From: a virus
Direction: 5' to 3' (one strand)
DNA length: 33,610 nucleotides
Virus record (IMG/VR): IMGVR_UViG_3300042884_000510
Coordinates: 1 to 33,610 of that record
The notes under the pieces are model-generated. The model was given only the letters and a program-made list of their open reading frames with translations. It had not been told where the DNA came from and searched no databases. A program made the translations under genes and the position numbers. Shown here piece by piece: positions 15,747 to 22,439 of this stretch (the stretch's first letter is position 1; every line of letters starts with the position of its first letter).

Positions 15747-15985
15747 TCAACCAGTTCCCAGTCAGTGGCGAGGACGTCGTCAGAATCAAACCTGGCAAAC
15801 CATGCGCTCTCCGGGAACCTCGGCCAGAAGCAAATGACCGCGGGTCCGTTTTTCCATTTCTTAGCCTGCCTCTCGGTGCAGGCGTCGTGAATTGTTCCGA
15901 CCCTGTAATTCTGTTCAAGCCGCTCAGACTCGCGCCGGATCGTCCTGCCTGCCATCAAGTAACGTAAAGCCGTGGGAAAATCCAT
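15743..15985 (-). CDS. Small Tad2/DUF2829-like protein
   Basis: 80 residues. The first 18 residues (MDFPTALRYLMAGRTIRR) match the start of the DUF2829 family, where a helix with F..AL..L..G....R is followed by a variable middle. The end, FDSDDVLATDWELVE (66-80), matches its D.L..DWE.V signature. DUF2829 includes Tad2, a phage protein that binds the cyclic signal of the Thoeris defence system. The middle here is unusually Arg/Trp/Cys-rich, so ligand binding is not assured. It starts where the preceding small gene ends and overlaps terL by four bases. Confidence 0.6.
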   Translation of the reverse strand: MDFPTALRYLMAGRTIRRESERLEQNYRVGTIHDACTERQAKKWKNGPAVICFWPRFPESAWFARFDSDDVLATDWELVE

Positions 15986-16191
15986 TAGTCCGGTAAAAGT
16001 GTATGCTCCCGTAGAAGCTCTGGCGCGACAGCAAAACCAATAAATCGAATACGCTTAATTGTTTCGTGTCGTTGCAGCACGGCAATCGCTTCTTCAATTT
16101 CTTTGATCTGCTGCCTCGTACCATCATCAAAATCACGAAACGGCTCAAGGCTTTTGATGGTATTTTTCAGGAGGTAGATGGTGCAGTGCAT
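15985..16191 (-). CDS. Small helical protein, paralogue of the next gene upstream
   Basis: 68 residues. The N-terminal half (TIYLLKNTIKSLEPF, then QQIKEIEEAIAVLQRH) aligns with the neighbouring 61-residue protein (VLYLLTDHARYLSEL, then TQIGEVNEAIAILNQH). The shared EI/EV.EAIA.L..H core predicts a helical hairpin. The two genes abut head to tail, which suggests a tandem duplication followed by divergence. The function is unknown. Confidence 0.65.
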   Translation of the reverse strand: MHCTIYLLKNTIKSLEPFRDFDDGTRQQIKEIEEAIAVLQRHETIKRIRFIGFAVAPELLREHTLLPD

Positions 16192-16376
16192 TAGTCTGAT
16201 GCGTGTGGATAATCGCGGACGAATTCCGGCGGGGCGGCTGGCACCTTGGCTGAGTGCTGATTGAGGATGGCGATGGCTTCGTTGACTTCCCCAATCTGAG
16301 TCAGCGTCGCCGCGTCAGGATTCAACTCGCTCAGATATCTGGCATGGTCGGTCAGCAGGTACAGGACGTATTGCAT
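16191..16376 (-). CDS. Small helical protein, first of a tandem pair
   Basis: 61 residues from the ATG at 16376, which has an AAAGGAG Shine-Dalgarno and overlaps the MazG-like stop by one base (TGATG). The residues after about 44 are Pro-rich. It is a diverged copy of the gene that follows it. No known domain was recognised. Confidence 0.65.
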   Translation of the reverse strand: MQYVLYLLTDHARYLSELNPDAATLTQIGEVNEAIAILNQHSAKVPAAPPEFVRDYPHASD

Positions 16377-16873
16377 CAAAACTCCTTTCCATGCATTGGC
16401 GGGCGGCCCGCGTTGTGCTGAACCTTGGCAAGCAATGCACCTGCAACATCCCACCATCGACCTGCTGCCAGATCCATGATGCGGATGACCACGTCTGCCA
16501 GTTCCTCCTCGACGCTTGAGAACCCTGGCGCTTTCTCGCTCGGCAGGTTGCCCTCGCGCAGTGCTTCCAGTGCTTCGCTGACCTCGGAATGGATCAAGGC
16601 GAGCGCTTCTCCGTCGTTCCGCTCCTTATCCCAGAACCCCTTCGCTCGGGCGTTGGCGTGGATGGCCGCGCTGACATCTTTCCATGCGCCAGCGAAGTGC
16701 AGGCTATGAAGTTCCCATCGAACCAGATTGTTTCCAACCGCCCCGCCAATAAACGGGTTGTCGTCAAAGGCTCGCTCGCGGGCTTCCTTCGTGCTTTCGG
16801 CGAACGCCAGACAGGCGGCGTCTACTGCCTGCGCCGTCTCAATGTGTGGTGGTGTGTCTGTTGGTGTGCTCAT
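16376..16873 (-). CDS. MazG-like nucleotide pyrophosphohydrolase
   Basis: 165 residues. IHSEVSEALEALREG (94-108) and VEEELADVVIRIMDLA (121-136) form the paired E..E and EE..D motifs that hold metal ions in all-alpha NTP pyrophosphatases. Such enzymes hydrolyse NTPs or dNTPs, and phage versions may clean pools or lower host alarmones. The first 75 residues are extra to a minimal MazG domain (about 100 residues). The gene sits between the small and large terminase genes with six and one base junctions, so it belongs to the packaging transcript. Confidence 0.75.
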   Translation of the reverse strand: MSTPTDTPPHIETAQAVDAACLAFAESTKEARERAFDDNPFIGGAVGNNLVRWELHSLHFAGAWKDVSAAIHANARAKGFWDKERNDGEALALIHSEVSEALEALREGNLPSEKAPGFSSVEEELADVVIRIMDLAAGRWWDVAGALLAKVQHNAGRPPMHGKEF

Positions 16874-16879
16874 GGTAAA

Positions 16880-17428
16880 TCATGCGGCTTTGCTGAGATT
16901 CCCCCATACCGCTTCGACGAGCGCGGACATGCGGTGCTCCAGTCCTTTGTGCTTCGTGTCTTCGTTGATTTTGCGAAGCCTGTCCGCTTCCTCTGGTGAC
17001 TCCAGCAAATCGATGAGCTTGGAGCCCCACTTGCGCATCTGTTCCATTTCGGCGCGTCCTTCATTCCGCAGCAGTCCCTTGGCATTCATGTAGTCCCTAA
17101 AGAGTTGGACGACCTGCCGGAGTTCCTGCGGTGTTGCCATTTCGGTGGCAGCGGAGTGAATGCCCTTAGAAATCAGGTCTAGCGTATCCTCGTCGCGCTC
17201 GTCGGTGGTGACATCAATCGCCAGATCGCTGCGCCCCAGTTGCTTCATTTTCCACGCAAAAATGCCAGAGCCGCGAGCCCGGTGAATCGCCGTCAGGCTG
17301 ATGTGGATGTCATGCGTAGCGAGCCAGTCGGCGGTATCCTTAAGCGTCTCGCCGTCGACCGCGCGCTGATAGAATTCATCCAGCAGCTTCTTGCGGATGA
17401 GTGAGTTTTTCAGCGATGAACCTTTCAT
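16880..17428 (-). CDS. Terminase small subunit candidate
   Basis: 182 residues. The N-terminal third contains a predicted helix-turn-helix (LKDTADWLATHDIHISLTAI, 29-48), as in DNA-binding small terminases. Long helices follow (LRQVVQLFRDYMNAKGLLRN and onward), suitable for ring assembly. The plan is like Mu gp27 (DUF3486). Its place ahead of the large subunit supports the call. The small terminase recognises viral DNA for packaging. The sequence is divergent and the assignment is by architecture and context. Confidence 0.6.
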   Translation of the reverse strand: MKGSSLKNSLIRKKLLDEFYQRAVDGETLKDTADWLATHDIHISLTAIHRARGSGIFAWKMKQLGRSDLAIDVTTDERDEDTLDLISKGIHSAATEMATPQELRQVVQLFRDYMNAKGLLRNEGRAEMEQMRKWGSKLIDLLESPEEADRLRKINEDTKHKGLEHRMSALVEAVWGNLSKAA

Positions 17429-17510
17429 GGGTTTTTTCCGGTTTTCTTGGGTTGCCTTGCTTTGCGCCGTTGTCGGTTACTGGTCTGCGGCGTGCGGTGG
17501 GTTTTTACGC
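17429..17510 (-). promoter_or_regulatory. Intergenic leader before the packaging genes
   Basis: An 82-base gap between the endolysin and the small terminase. On the minus transcript it is rich in A and C and includes AACCCACCGCA, which recalls the leaders of the two earliest genes. No convincing terminator was seen. Its length in a genome with mostly overlapping genes suggests a promoter or translational control, but no clear -35/-10 pair was found. Confidence 0.3.
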
Positions 17511-18053
17511 TTAAGCGATCAACCGAATGAACCCGCGGGCGAGACTCCGCTGCCTATACTTCTGCCAGCAGCCGTCGCCATCCCTGCTGCCACTCGGACC
17601 TGTATTGGCCTCAATGGTTGTTAGTGCCTGCGAGCCCGTGGAAGGCACTGCCACGATGCCAATATGCGACATGTCAAACACCATAATATCTCCGACCATA
17701 AGCCGATTGCTGGGCGAGTCTGACAGCACCGTCAGCCGCTTGCTGGTCGCCCACGATAACCACCCAAACGCCGATGGGGATTTGCACCGCCACGATTCCG
17801 CCTGCTTCGGCGTCATCTTGAGCAGAGCCAGCACGCCCGGCAGCTTGAGCCACTCCGCGACCCAGTAGCTTACAGCCGCGGCGCAGTACGGCGGGCGTCC
17901 CCGGTAACTGCTGCCCATCGCGTACAGTCCCGGCAATGACGTAGTAGGCCAATATTTCGCAATCCACGGGGCGCGGTTATGCGTTTGCTCGCGTTGCCCA
18001 ACATCGCGGGAAGCGATTGCGACGAGTGCCTGTCTTGATTGGTCTTTGGTCAT
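17511..18053 (-). CDS. CHAP/NlpC-P60-type endolysin
   Basis: 180 residues. The cysteine in PPYCAAAVSYW (Cys57), the histidine in FDMSHIGIV (His130) and the polar residue in TIEANTG (Glu148 or Asn150) give the Cys-His-polar order of CHAP-type cell-wall amidases and endopeptidases. VGQREQTHN near the N terminus and GDIMVFDMS before the His are also typical. There is no signal peptide, so a holin would be needed for release to the wall. It overlaps the lipoprotein gene stop by four bases, which fits a lysis unit. Confidence 0.8.
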   Translation of the reverse strand: MTKDQSRQALVAIASRDVGQREQTHNRAPWIAKYWPTTSLPGLYAMGSSYRGRPPYCAAAVSYWVAEWLKLPGVLALLKMTPKQAESWRCKSPSAFGWLSWATSKRLTVLSDSPSNRLMVGDIMVFDMSHIGIVAVPSTGSQALTTIEANTGPSGSRDGDGCWQKYRQRSLARGFIRLIA

Positions 18054-18244
18054 TTCTGGCTAGTGGGGAAAAGTGTTGACTCCACTGGTCCCGGCTCAAT
18101 CGGCAACGGGGCGCGGCTGAGCGGGATCTGAATCTGCACGATGCCCTTGCCGCCGGGGAGTGTGTAGCTCCCCGAAAGAACAATTGGAACGGTGCTCACG
18201 CATGAGGTCAACCCGAACGCTATGGCAGCAAGGACAACGCGCAT
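18050..18244 (-). CDS. Small lipoprotein (possible outer-membrane spanin)
   Basis: 64 residues. A hydrophobic leader (VVLAAIAFG) ends in the lipobox LTSC, so Cys15 would be lipidated after signal peptidase II. The mature part is about 50 residues and Pro-rich near the end (LSRAPLPIEPGPVE). Size, lipidation and its overlap with the endolysin gene recall Rz1-type outer-membrane spanins, which help break the outer membrane at lysis. No embedded Rz partner was seen in another frame. It implies a diderm host if the role is right. Confidence 0.6.
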   Translation of the reverse strand: MRVVLAAIAFGLTSCVSTVPIVLSGSYTLPGGKGIVQIQIPLSRAPLPIEPGPVESTLFPTSQK

Positions 18245-18275
18245 TGTGGTTAGTGTACGGTGTGCGGTTGGATTG

Positions 18276-18470
18276 TCAAGCTACGCGCCAGACGCGGGTG
18301 GTGCCGTCATCCATGCTGCGGACTGCTATCTTGATGCCAGCCTGTTTTGCGCTGGCATGCGCGCGATGAACATGGTCGCGATCAATGGCGATACTGTCTC
18401 CGATTTCCATTTGCTCCAATGCGATGCGAAGCGGTTTTTTGCCGCGACGCAAGACTTTCAGCTCTGGCAT
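18276..18470 (-). CDS. Small DUF7303-like conserved phage protein
   Basis: 64 residues from the ATG at 18470, which has an AAAGGAG Shine-Dalgarno. An ATG ten codons upstream (18500) has no Shine-Dalgarno and only an AC-rich leader. LRIALEQMEIGDSIAIDRDH, then ASAKQAGIKIAVRSMDDGTT and a final RVWRV match a small phage family with a strand-turn-helix-strand plan. The function is unknown. It is the last gene before the lysis genes and is separated from them by 31 bases. Confidence 0.65.
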   Translation of the reverse strand: MPELKVLRRGKKPLRIALEQMEIGDSIAIDRDHVHRAHASAKQAGIKIAVRSMDDGTTRVWRVA

Positions 18471-18500
18471 GGTGACTCCTTTTTCGATTTGGTATTGCAT

Positions 18501-18642
18501 GGTTTTTATTCGGTTGGTTGTTTGGGTGAATTACCCTCTGCGCCCTCTCCGGGGTGATTTTTCGTCTTCCTGACCTTTCTATTGGTTAGAGGAAACCCGG
18601 CTCCCGCTACTGGCAGAAGAGCGAGCGACGCAGAGGAAAGTG
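18501..18642. other. 142-base intergenic region with long-range inverted repeat
   Basis: The largest gap within the minus-strand gene array apart from the control region. CCTCTGCG at 18535-18542 and CGCAGAGG at 18629-18636 are perfect 8-base inverted repeats enclosing 86 bases. No U-run follows the outer stem on the minus transcript. No ORF with a plausible start fits the gap. It lies between accessory and late genes, so a late promoter or a structured leader is possible. Confidence 0.4.
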
Positions 18643-18948
18643 TTAGACGACCTCCTGCCATTCGGTCACGGTAAGACCTTCCGCCTTCCATTCATTTGCT
18701 ACCTCAATGCGCTCTGTTCGGACATTATTAAAGTAGGGCCCAACCTCCCACATCCTGCGCGGCTCCGGCTTGATGCGCCATTCGTGCTTGCTATTCAGCG
18801 CGGAGCCAATTCCGGGCCAATAATCAACCGTATGGCAGTCAATCCATCCCCCTTCTGCGCCTTGCACCTGCACGGTTTTTCCTTGCGCAACTGCCGAGTA
18901 GAAATCAGCTAGCCAATGCGCCGCGTTTTTGCGTTGTTCGTCAGTCAT
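18643..18948 (-). CDS. Hypothetical phage protein
   Basis: 101 residues. A helical start (DEQRKNAAHWLADFYSAVAQ) is followed by strands and HEWRIKPEPRRMW (55-67), a segment seen in small phage accessory proteins. The end returns to EWQEVV. No catalytic motif was recognised. It overlaps the upstream gene by four bases, so the two are co-translated. Confidence 0.6.
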   Translation of the reverse strand: MTDEQRKNAAHWLADFYSAVAQGKTVQVQGAEGGWIDCHTVDYWPGIGSALNSKHEWRIKPEPRRMWEVGPYFNNVRTERIEVANEWKAEGLTVTEWQEVV

Positions 18949-19373
18949 GGGATTTCGGTGCTTGGGGTTGTGTTAGTGCTGACCGCTTCTCCGGTCACGG
19001 GATTGACATAGGGCGCTTCTGTGACTGCTGGCAGCTCTTCGGATTGGAGCCACCCGCAGACTCGGCATCGGTTTTTCCGCTTTGGGAAGCGGATGCCGCA
19101 TTTGATGCAAGGCGTCGCAGGTCGGCCCTTGAATGCTCCGGTGACGAGCAAGCCCTCAACATCGTAGGATGCCTTTGCCGCTTCGATGACGGCGCGGAGA
19201 TACACTGCTTGATCCAGCACCTCCTCGTAGGCATGTTGGAGGATCTGCAACGGAGCGAGTCCGGAGTCTGCCAGCGTGGTGCCGTATTTGGCAATCCCGA
19301 GCTTTTGCCGCTCCGCAATGTCCTGCGTGACGAGTAGCTCAATGCCTGTGGGTGTAGTTGGTTCTGCTGTCAT
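18945..19373 (-). CDS. dNTP-pyrophosphohydrolase-like helical domain with zinc ribbon
   Basis: 142 residues. Residues about 11-65 (KLGIAKYGTTLADSG, then ILQHAYEEVLDQAVYLRAVI) match the KYG...HAYEE.LD..YL pattern of small phage proteins related to all-alpha NTP pyrophosphatases. A zinc ribbon follows with Cys89-x2-Cys92 and Cys103-x2-Cys106. The C-terminal 30 residues are Thr/Pro-rich and probably unstructured. The helical part lacks a full second metal-binding block, so enzyme activity is uncertain. Confidence 0.6.
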   Translation of the reverse strand: MTAEPTTPTGIELLVTQDIAERQKLGIAKYGTTLADSGLAPLQILQHAYEEVLDQAVYLRAVIEAAKASYDVEGLLVTGAFKGRPATPCIKCGIRFPKRKNRCRVCGWLQSEELPAVTEAPYVNPVTGEAVSTNTTPSTEIP

Positions 19374-19376
19374 AAA

Positions 19377-20222
19377 TTAAACTCCACACATTCCTGTGCA
19401 TTCGTTACCGAAAAGGGAAAGCTGCCCGCGGTCTTCCTCACTGGAGAAATCCACGGTTTCGATGGGCTGGCAGGATTTGTGAAGAAATGGAATGCCTCGC
19501 ATTGTGGTTGTCTGCTGCTTGGCTGCTTGGAATTGCTTTTCAAACGCCACGGCTGCCGCAAACGCTTCTGGCTCTTCGGTTTTAAGCCTGCGCCATTCGG
19601 CGTCGGAATGGTACGGGCAAAACACGCACGACGACCGCGGTGGCTTTGGGTATCCATTCCGCTCCATCCATGCGATGCAATCTCCGCGACGCATGCCAAG
19701 GTCAACGAGCGGCCATTTTGATTCCGTCCACGGGTCGCGGGATGGCTTCATTCTGTGGACTTCATCCAGCGAGATCCCAATCCACTGAACAACGCCCACG
19801 GTTTTCTGACCTCGTTTGATTCCGCCGAGTTCCCGAGCCTTTCGCAGAATTGGCGCAATCTTGAAGTCGTAGGTACAGGCGCGGGATGGCATCATGCCAA
19901 TCTGGCCGCCCTGCCTGACGTGGCATGGGATGTTCCCGCCTGATATGATGTTGCCCGTTTTGCCAGTGTAAACCTTTGTCAGCTTATCGCTCAACCTGCC
20001 AGCCGTCACCCGGTGAATCGGGAACGGATGCGGGCTGCGCTGGATCTCTGCCTCTAGCCAATCCAGCCAGCGGTAAACGGACGCAGGCTCATCTTGAGTA
20101 TCCGCGAAGATGGCAGAGGAAAGCTGCGGGTATCCGGGTACTTCGCCGCGTGCTGCCATGATAGCCAGCGTTGAAGACTGGACGCCTGCGCCGAGGCTGA
20201 GGATGTGGATGGGGTCGCTCAC
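19377..20222 (-). CDS. PAPS-reductase-family PP-loop enzyme
   Basis: 281 residues from a GTG start that overlaps the upstream stop (GTGA). A longer frame to 20303 has no better start. SLGAGVQSST (9-18) is a PP-loop that would bind ATP or an adenylyl group. SRACTYDFKIAP (113-124) and SSCVFCPYHSDAEW (197-210) are characteristic of the phage branch of phosphoadenosine phosphosulfate reductase-like proteins, related to the DndC fold. Cys199 and Cys202 may bind zinc or an iron-sulfur cluster. The reaction in phages is not known. Sulfur or nucleotide chemistry on nucleic acids or on a cofactor is an inference. A separate Cys-rich end (NECTGMCGV) is notable. Confidence 0.75.
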   Translation of the reverse strand: MSDPIHILSLGAGVQSSTLAIMAARGEVPGYPQLSSAIFADTQDEPASVYRWLDWLEAEIQRSPHPFPIHRVTAGRLSDKLTKVYTGKTGNIISGGNIPCHVRQGGQIGMMPSRACTYDFKIAPILRKARELGGIKRGQKTVGVVQWIGISLDEVHRMKPSRDPWTESKWPLVDLGMRRGDCIAWMERNGYPKPPRSSCVFCPYHSDAEWRRLKTEEPEAFAAAVAFEKQFQAAKQQTTTMRGIPFLHKSCQPIETVDFSSEEDRGQLSLFGNECTGMCGV

Positions 20223-20461
20223 TGATTGACCTCCTGCTTGTGCGCTGCTGCTCTGGCTTTGGCAATTGCATCGGCAGTCGCCTCGTCCGTTTCGTCCTGC
20301 CACATCTGGTGCAGGCAGGACTCATAGACCTCATGCGGCGGTGCCTCGTCATCGGGCACGACGTGCCAGACGAGGTTTGTTTGTGCTGGTCGGTGAGGGA
20401 ATCCGACTTCGGTTAGGAGTTCGGCGAGCTTTTCGGCTTGCTGTTCTGTGAGCGGTGGCAT
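20219..20461 (-). CDS. Small acidic protein, function unknown
   Basis: 80 residues from the ATG at 20461 (MPPLTEQQAEKLAELLTEVG). An amphipathic helix at each end encloses a short strand region (TNLVWHVVPDDEAPPHEVYE). The protein is rich in Glu, Asp and Ala. It lies between the helicase loader and the PP-loop enzyme and overlaps the latter by four bases. No domain was recognised. Confidence 0.55.
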   Translation of the reverse strand: MPPLTEQQAEKLAELLTEVGFPHRPAQTNLVWHVVPDDEAPPHEVYESCLHQMWQDETDEATADAIAKARAAAHKQEVNQ

Positions 20462-20507
20462 GGTGTGCGTCTTTATTTCGGGCTTTTTGTCAGGGCAACT
20501 AGTTTTT

Positions 20508-21236
20508 TCAGCATTCTTCCTGCGTCGAGAAAATCCGGTATCCATCCGGTCCGGTGGCTAGGTCTACTAGTCGCTTAACAATTGCCGGACCGTAGTCCGC
20601 GCCGAGTTTTTTCCGGAGCCATCCGCTGCCGCCGTTACTGGTCCAGAATGTCAGTAGCTTCTCCGCCCGCCGATGTTCCAGCAGATTGTAAAACGCCTCG
20701 TCGCCCGCTGGCGTGTTTGCGCCCTTGCCGATGTCGTCAATCAACAAAGCCCGCGACCATTTGCACATGCGGATGAGTTCCTCTGCGCGGGATGCCGTTT
20801 CTTTCGCGCCAGAATGCCTCAGGGAGACGGCTTCCCTGTATTCCGCTGCCGTCACCCTGCCCGGCATTAATCCTCGCGCAGACGCCATTCTGAGCGCAAA
20901 GAACGCCACTCTAGTCTTCCCGATGCCTGACGGACCAACCAAACCTATGCCGGAACTGAAATCCAAGTCCATTGCCAGCGCGATAGTCGGATGGATTCGG
21001 GAGCGGTCGATTTTCTCGCGGTACGTCGGAGGCGTGACGACTGCCCACTGAGCCAGTGCCCGGTCAATTTTCTCGCGCTGGCGCCTCTGCTGCTTCTCTG
21101 CCTCCGCGCACCTCGGGCACTCATGCCAGATTCTGCCGAAAGCGGAGATTGCCTGCACTGGGTCGCCGCATCCCGGGCACGATTGGATGCCGATGCGGTC
21201 GAGACGAAATCGGTCTGCGATTGGGTCAGAATCCAT
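20508..21236 (-). CDS. DnaC-like AAA+ helicase loader
   Basis: 242 residues. A zinc ribbon at the N terminus has Cys20-x2-Cys23 and Cys40-x2-Cys43. Walker A is GPSGIGKT (101-108) and Walker B is ALLIDDIG (163-170). A sensor-like WTSNGG segment follows. This is the layout of DnaC/DnaI-type loaders, which place the replicative helicase on the origin. No helicase gene was recognised, so it probably recruits the host DnaB. It overlaps the upstream initiator-like gene by 11 bases. Confidence 0.85.
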   Translation of the reverse strand: MDSDPIADRFRLDRIGIQSCPGCGDPVQAISAFGRIWHECPRCAEAEKQQRRQREKIDRALAQWAVVTPPTYREKIDRSRIHPTIALAMDLDFSSGIGLVGPSGIGKTRVAFFALRMASARGLMPGRVTAAEYREAVSLRHSGAKETASRAEELIRMCKWSRALLIDDIGKGANTPAGDEAFYNLLEHRRAEKLLTFWTSNGGSGWLRKKLGADYGPAIVKRLVDLATGPDGYRIFSTQEEC

Positions 21237-22131
21237 ATTTCGAGTTAGGGTCGGGTTTGTGCAGGTCGGCTTGTCTCTGGTACTCGTCGTCTGACATGAT
21301 GCCGCCGCGGGATGGGCGGCTATCGCCCAGCTTGTCCAGATTCAATCCCTGCCATCCGCCTGCAATCGCAGACCGGATGCGGTCGGCTACGATCCGGGCA
21401 CCGTGGGATCTGGCAAACTCGTCAACCTGCCGAGCGGTTAGGCGTGCTGCCTGCTCTGTCCAGTCGATGCGTTTGCCGTTCATCGGTGAGCGGTGCCTAG
21501 ACTGACGGTATTGCTGCCATTCGTCCCATGCCGCGATAAGCTCGGCGTCAGCGCTGACGGGCACGACAGCACAGGCAGACGCATCTGGCTCATGAGTGCG
21601 CCGTTTCCGTGTAACAGGGGGAGGAGCGGTAGCGACGACCCTATCTGTGGATTGAGGATCTAGGGATGAGGATTGAGGGATGAGGGATGAGGGATGAGGA
21701 TGGCATGGTTCAAGCATTGCTTGAGGATATGCTTGCGGCATGCTTGCGGGATGCTTGGAGCATGCTTGGAGCATTGCTTGTGCATTGCTTGGAGCATCCG
21801 GCGACCATCGCGCATTCGCCGCCCGCTGCGCTCGGCCCTTGTTTTTCTGCATGCGTTCGACCTGTTCTTGCCTGACTCGCTCCAGCTTGGCATTGCGACG
21901 CTTGCCGTCCTCGCAGATCGGGAACTTGTCCAGCACCGCCGGGGATACATCGCCGCCAGCAAGGCGGGCAAGGATTCGCGGATCTTCGGGCAGCGACTCA
22001 GCGAGCCACTGGTGGCAAAGAAGCGTGATGTACGCGCCACGCTCGGCTAAATCCATGATGGCAGTTCCGGCAATAAACCGCTCGGGGTACATATCAAACC
22101 AGCCAGCGAATGGTTTCGGGTTTTCGCTCAT
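21226..22131 (-). CDS. DUF1376-type replication initiator-like protein with internal iterons
   Basis: 301 residues from the ATG at 22131, preceded by a GGAGGG Shine-Dalgarno and overlapping the HNH stop by four bases. Residues about 8-105 (GWFDMYPERFIAGTAIMDLA onward) match DUF1376, a winged-helix-like domain of phage replication proteins. Residues about 112-160 are a low-complexity linker rich in Gln, Ala, Pro, Ser and His, encoded by tandem DNA repeats. The C-terminal part has helices that could bind the helicase loader encoded next. The plan is like lambda O: DNA-binding domain, linker containing the origin, protein-interaction domain. The start chosen avoids a nine-codon extension. Confidence 0.75.
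   Translation of the reverse strand: MSENPKPFAGWFDMYPERFIAGTAIMDLAERGAYITLLCHQWLAESLPEDPRILARLAGGDVSPAVLDKFPICEDGKRRNAKLERVRQEQVERMQKNKGRAQRAANARWSPDAPSNAQAMLQACSKHPASMPQAYPQAMLEPCHPHPSSLIPQSSSLDPQSTDRVVATAPPPVTRKRRTHEPDASACAVVPVSADAELIAAWDEWQQYRQSRHRSPMNGKRIDWTEQAARLTARQVDEFARSHGARIVADRIRSAIAGGWQGLNLDKLGDSRPSRGGIMSDDEYQRQADLHKPDPNSKYGF
21650..21797. repeat. Iteron array, putative replication origin
   Basis: Plus-strand GCTTG repeats start at 21719, 21731, 21742, 21753, 21764, 21776 and 21787, that is every 11-12 bases, with consensus GCATGCTTGGA. A 15-base palindrome, TCAAGCATTGCTTGA, lies at 21710-21724. Beside it, 7-base units of the GGATGAG type repeat about seven times from 21650 to 21698. 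The 11-base period is one helical turn and is out of phase with codons, so selection seems to act on DNA. The site lies inside the initiator-like gene, as in lambda. No strong AT-rich unwinding segment was seen beside it. Confidence 0.65.
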
Positions 22132-22439
22132 GCGCCCTCCTTCCTTGCTCCTCGGCAATCATCGCAAATGACAGACCGCTCCTTGATATGTTTAGCTTTG
22201 AGCCTGACGCGAGCGCAGGAAGCACAACGGTGCGCATCTTCATGGCATGCCCGGCAAAGCATGACCAGATTTTCCGGCGGATCAAAGTCTCCCCATGCGC
22301 AATATCGGACATGGTGAGGCTCCGTCTCGGTAATCAGCAGACAATGCTCGCAACTGCCATTCGCCCGGCGGGCAGCGAGAGCCACGGATCGCCGGAATTG
22401 TGGGTGTGCGAGATACTCGGCGTAAGTGCTGTAGCTCAT
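22128..22439 (-). CDS. HNH nuclease with extra zinc ribbon
   Basis: 103 residues. Cys30-x2-Cys33, the His-His pair at 42-43, Asn57, Cys62-x2-Cys65 and His66/His70 form an HNH zinc-nuclease core (ETEPHHVRYC, then ENLVMLCRACHEDAH). A second ribbon, Cys72-x2-Cys75 and Cys92-x2-Cys95, follows. It may nick or cut DNA. Candidate roles are homing, packaging and host DNA breakdown. Both neighbours overlap it by four bases, so it is a stable part of the operon rather than a recent insertion. Confidence 0.75.
   Translation of the reverse strand: MSYSTYAEYLAHPQFRRSVALAARRANGSCEHCLLITETEPHHVRYCAWGDFDPPENLVMLCRACHEDAHRCASCARVRLKAKHIKERSVICDDCRGARKEGA

Noticed and set aside
15069-15890. 273-codon open frame on the plus strand opposite terL
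   Set aside because: The terminase motifs on the minus strand are unambiguous, and the antisense frame has no start signal or recognisable domain.
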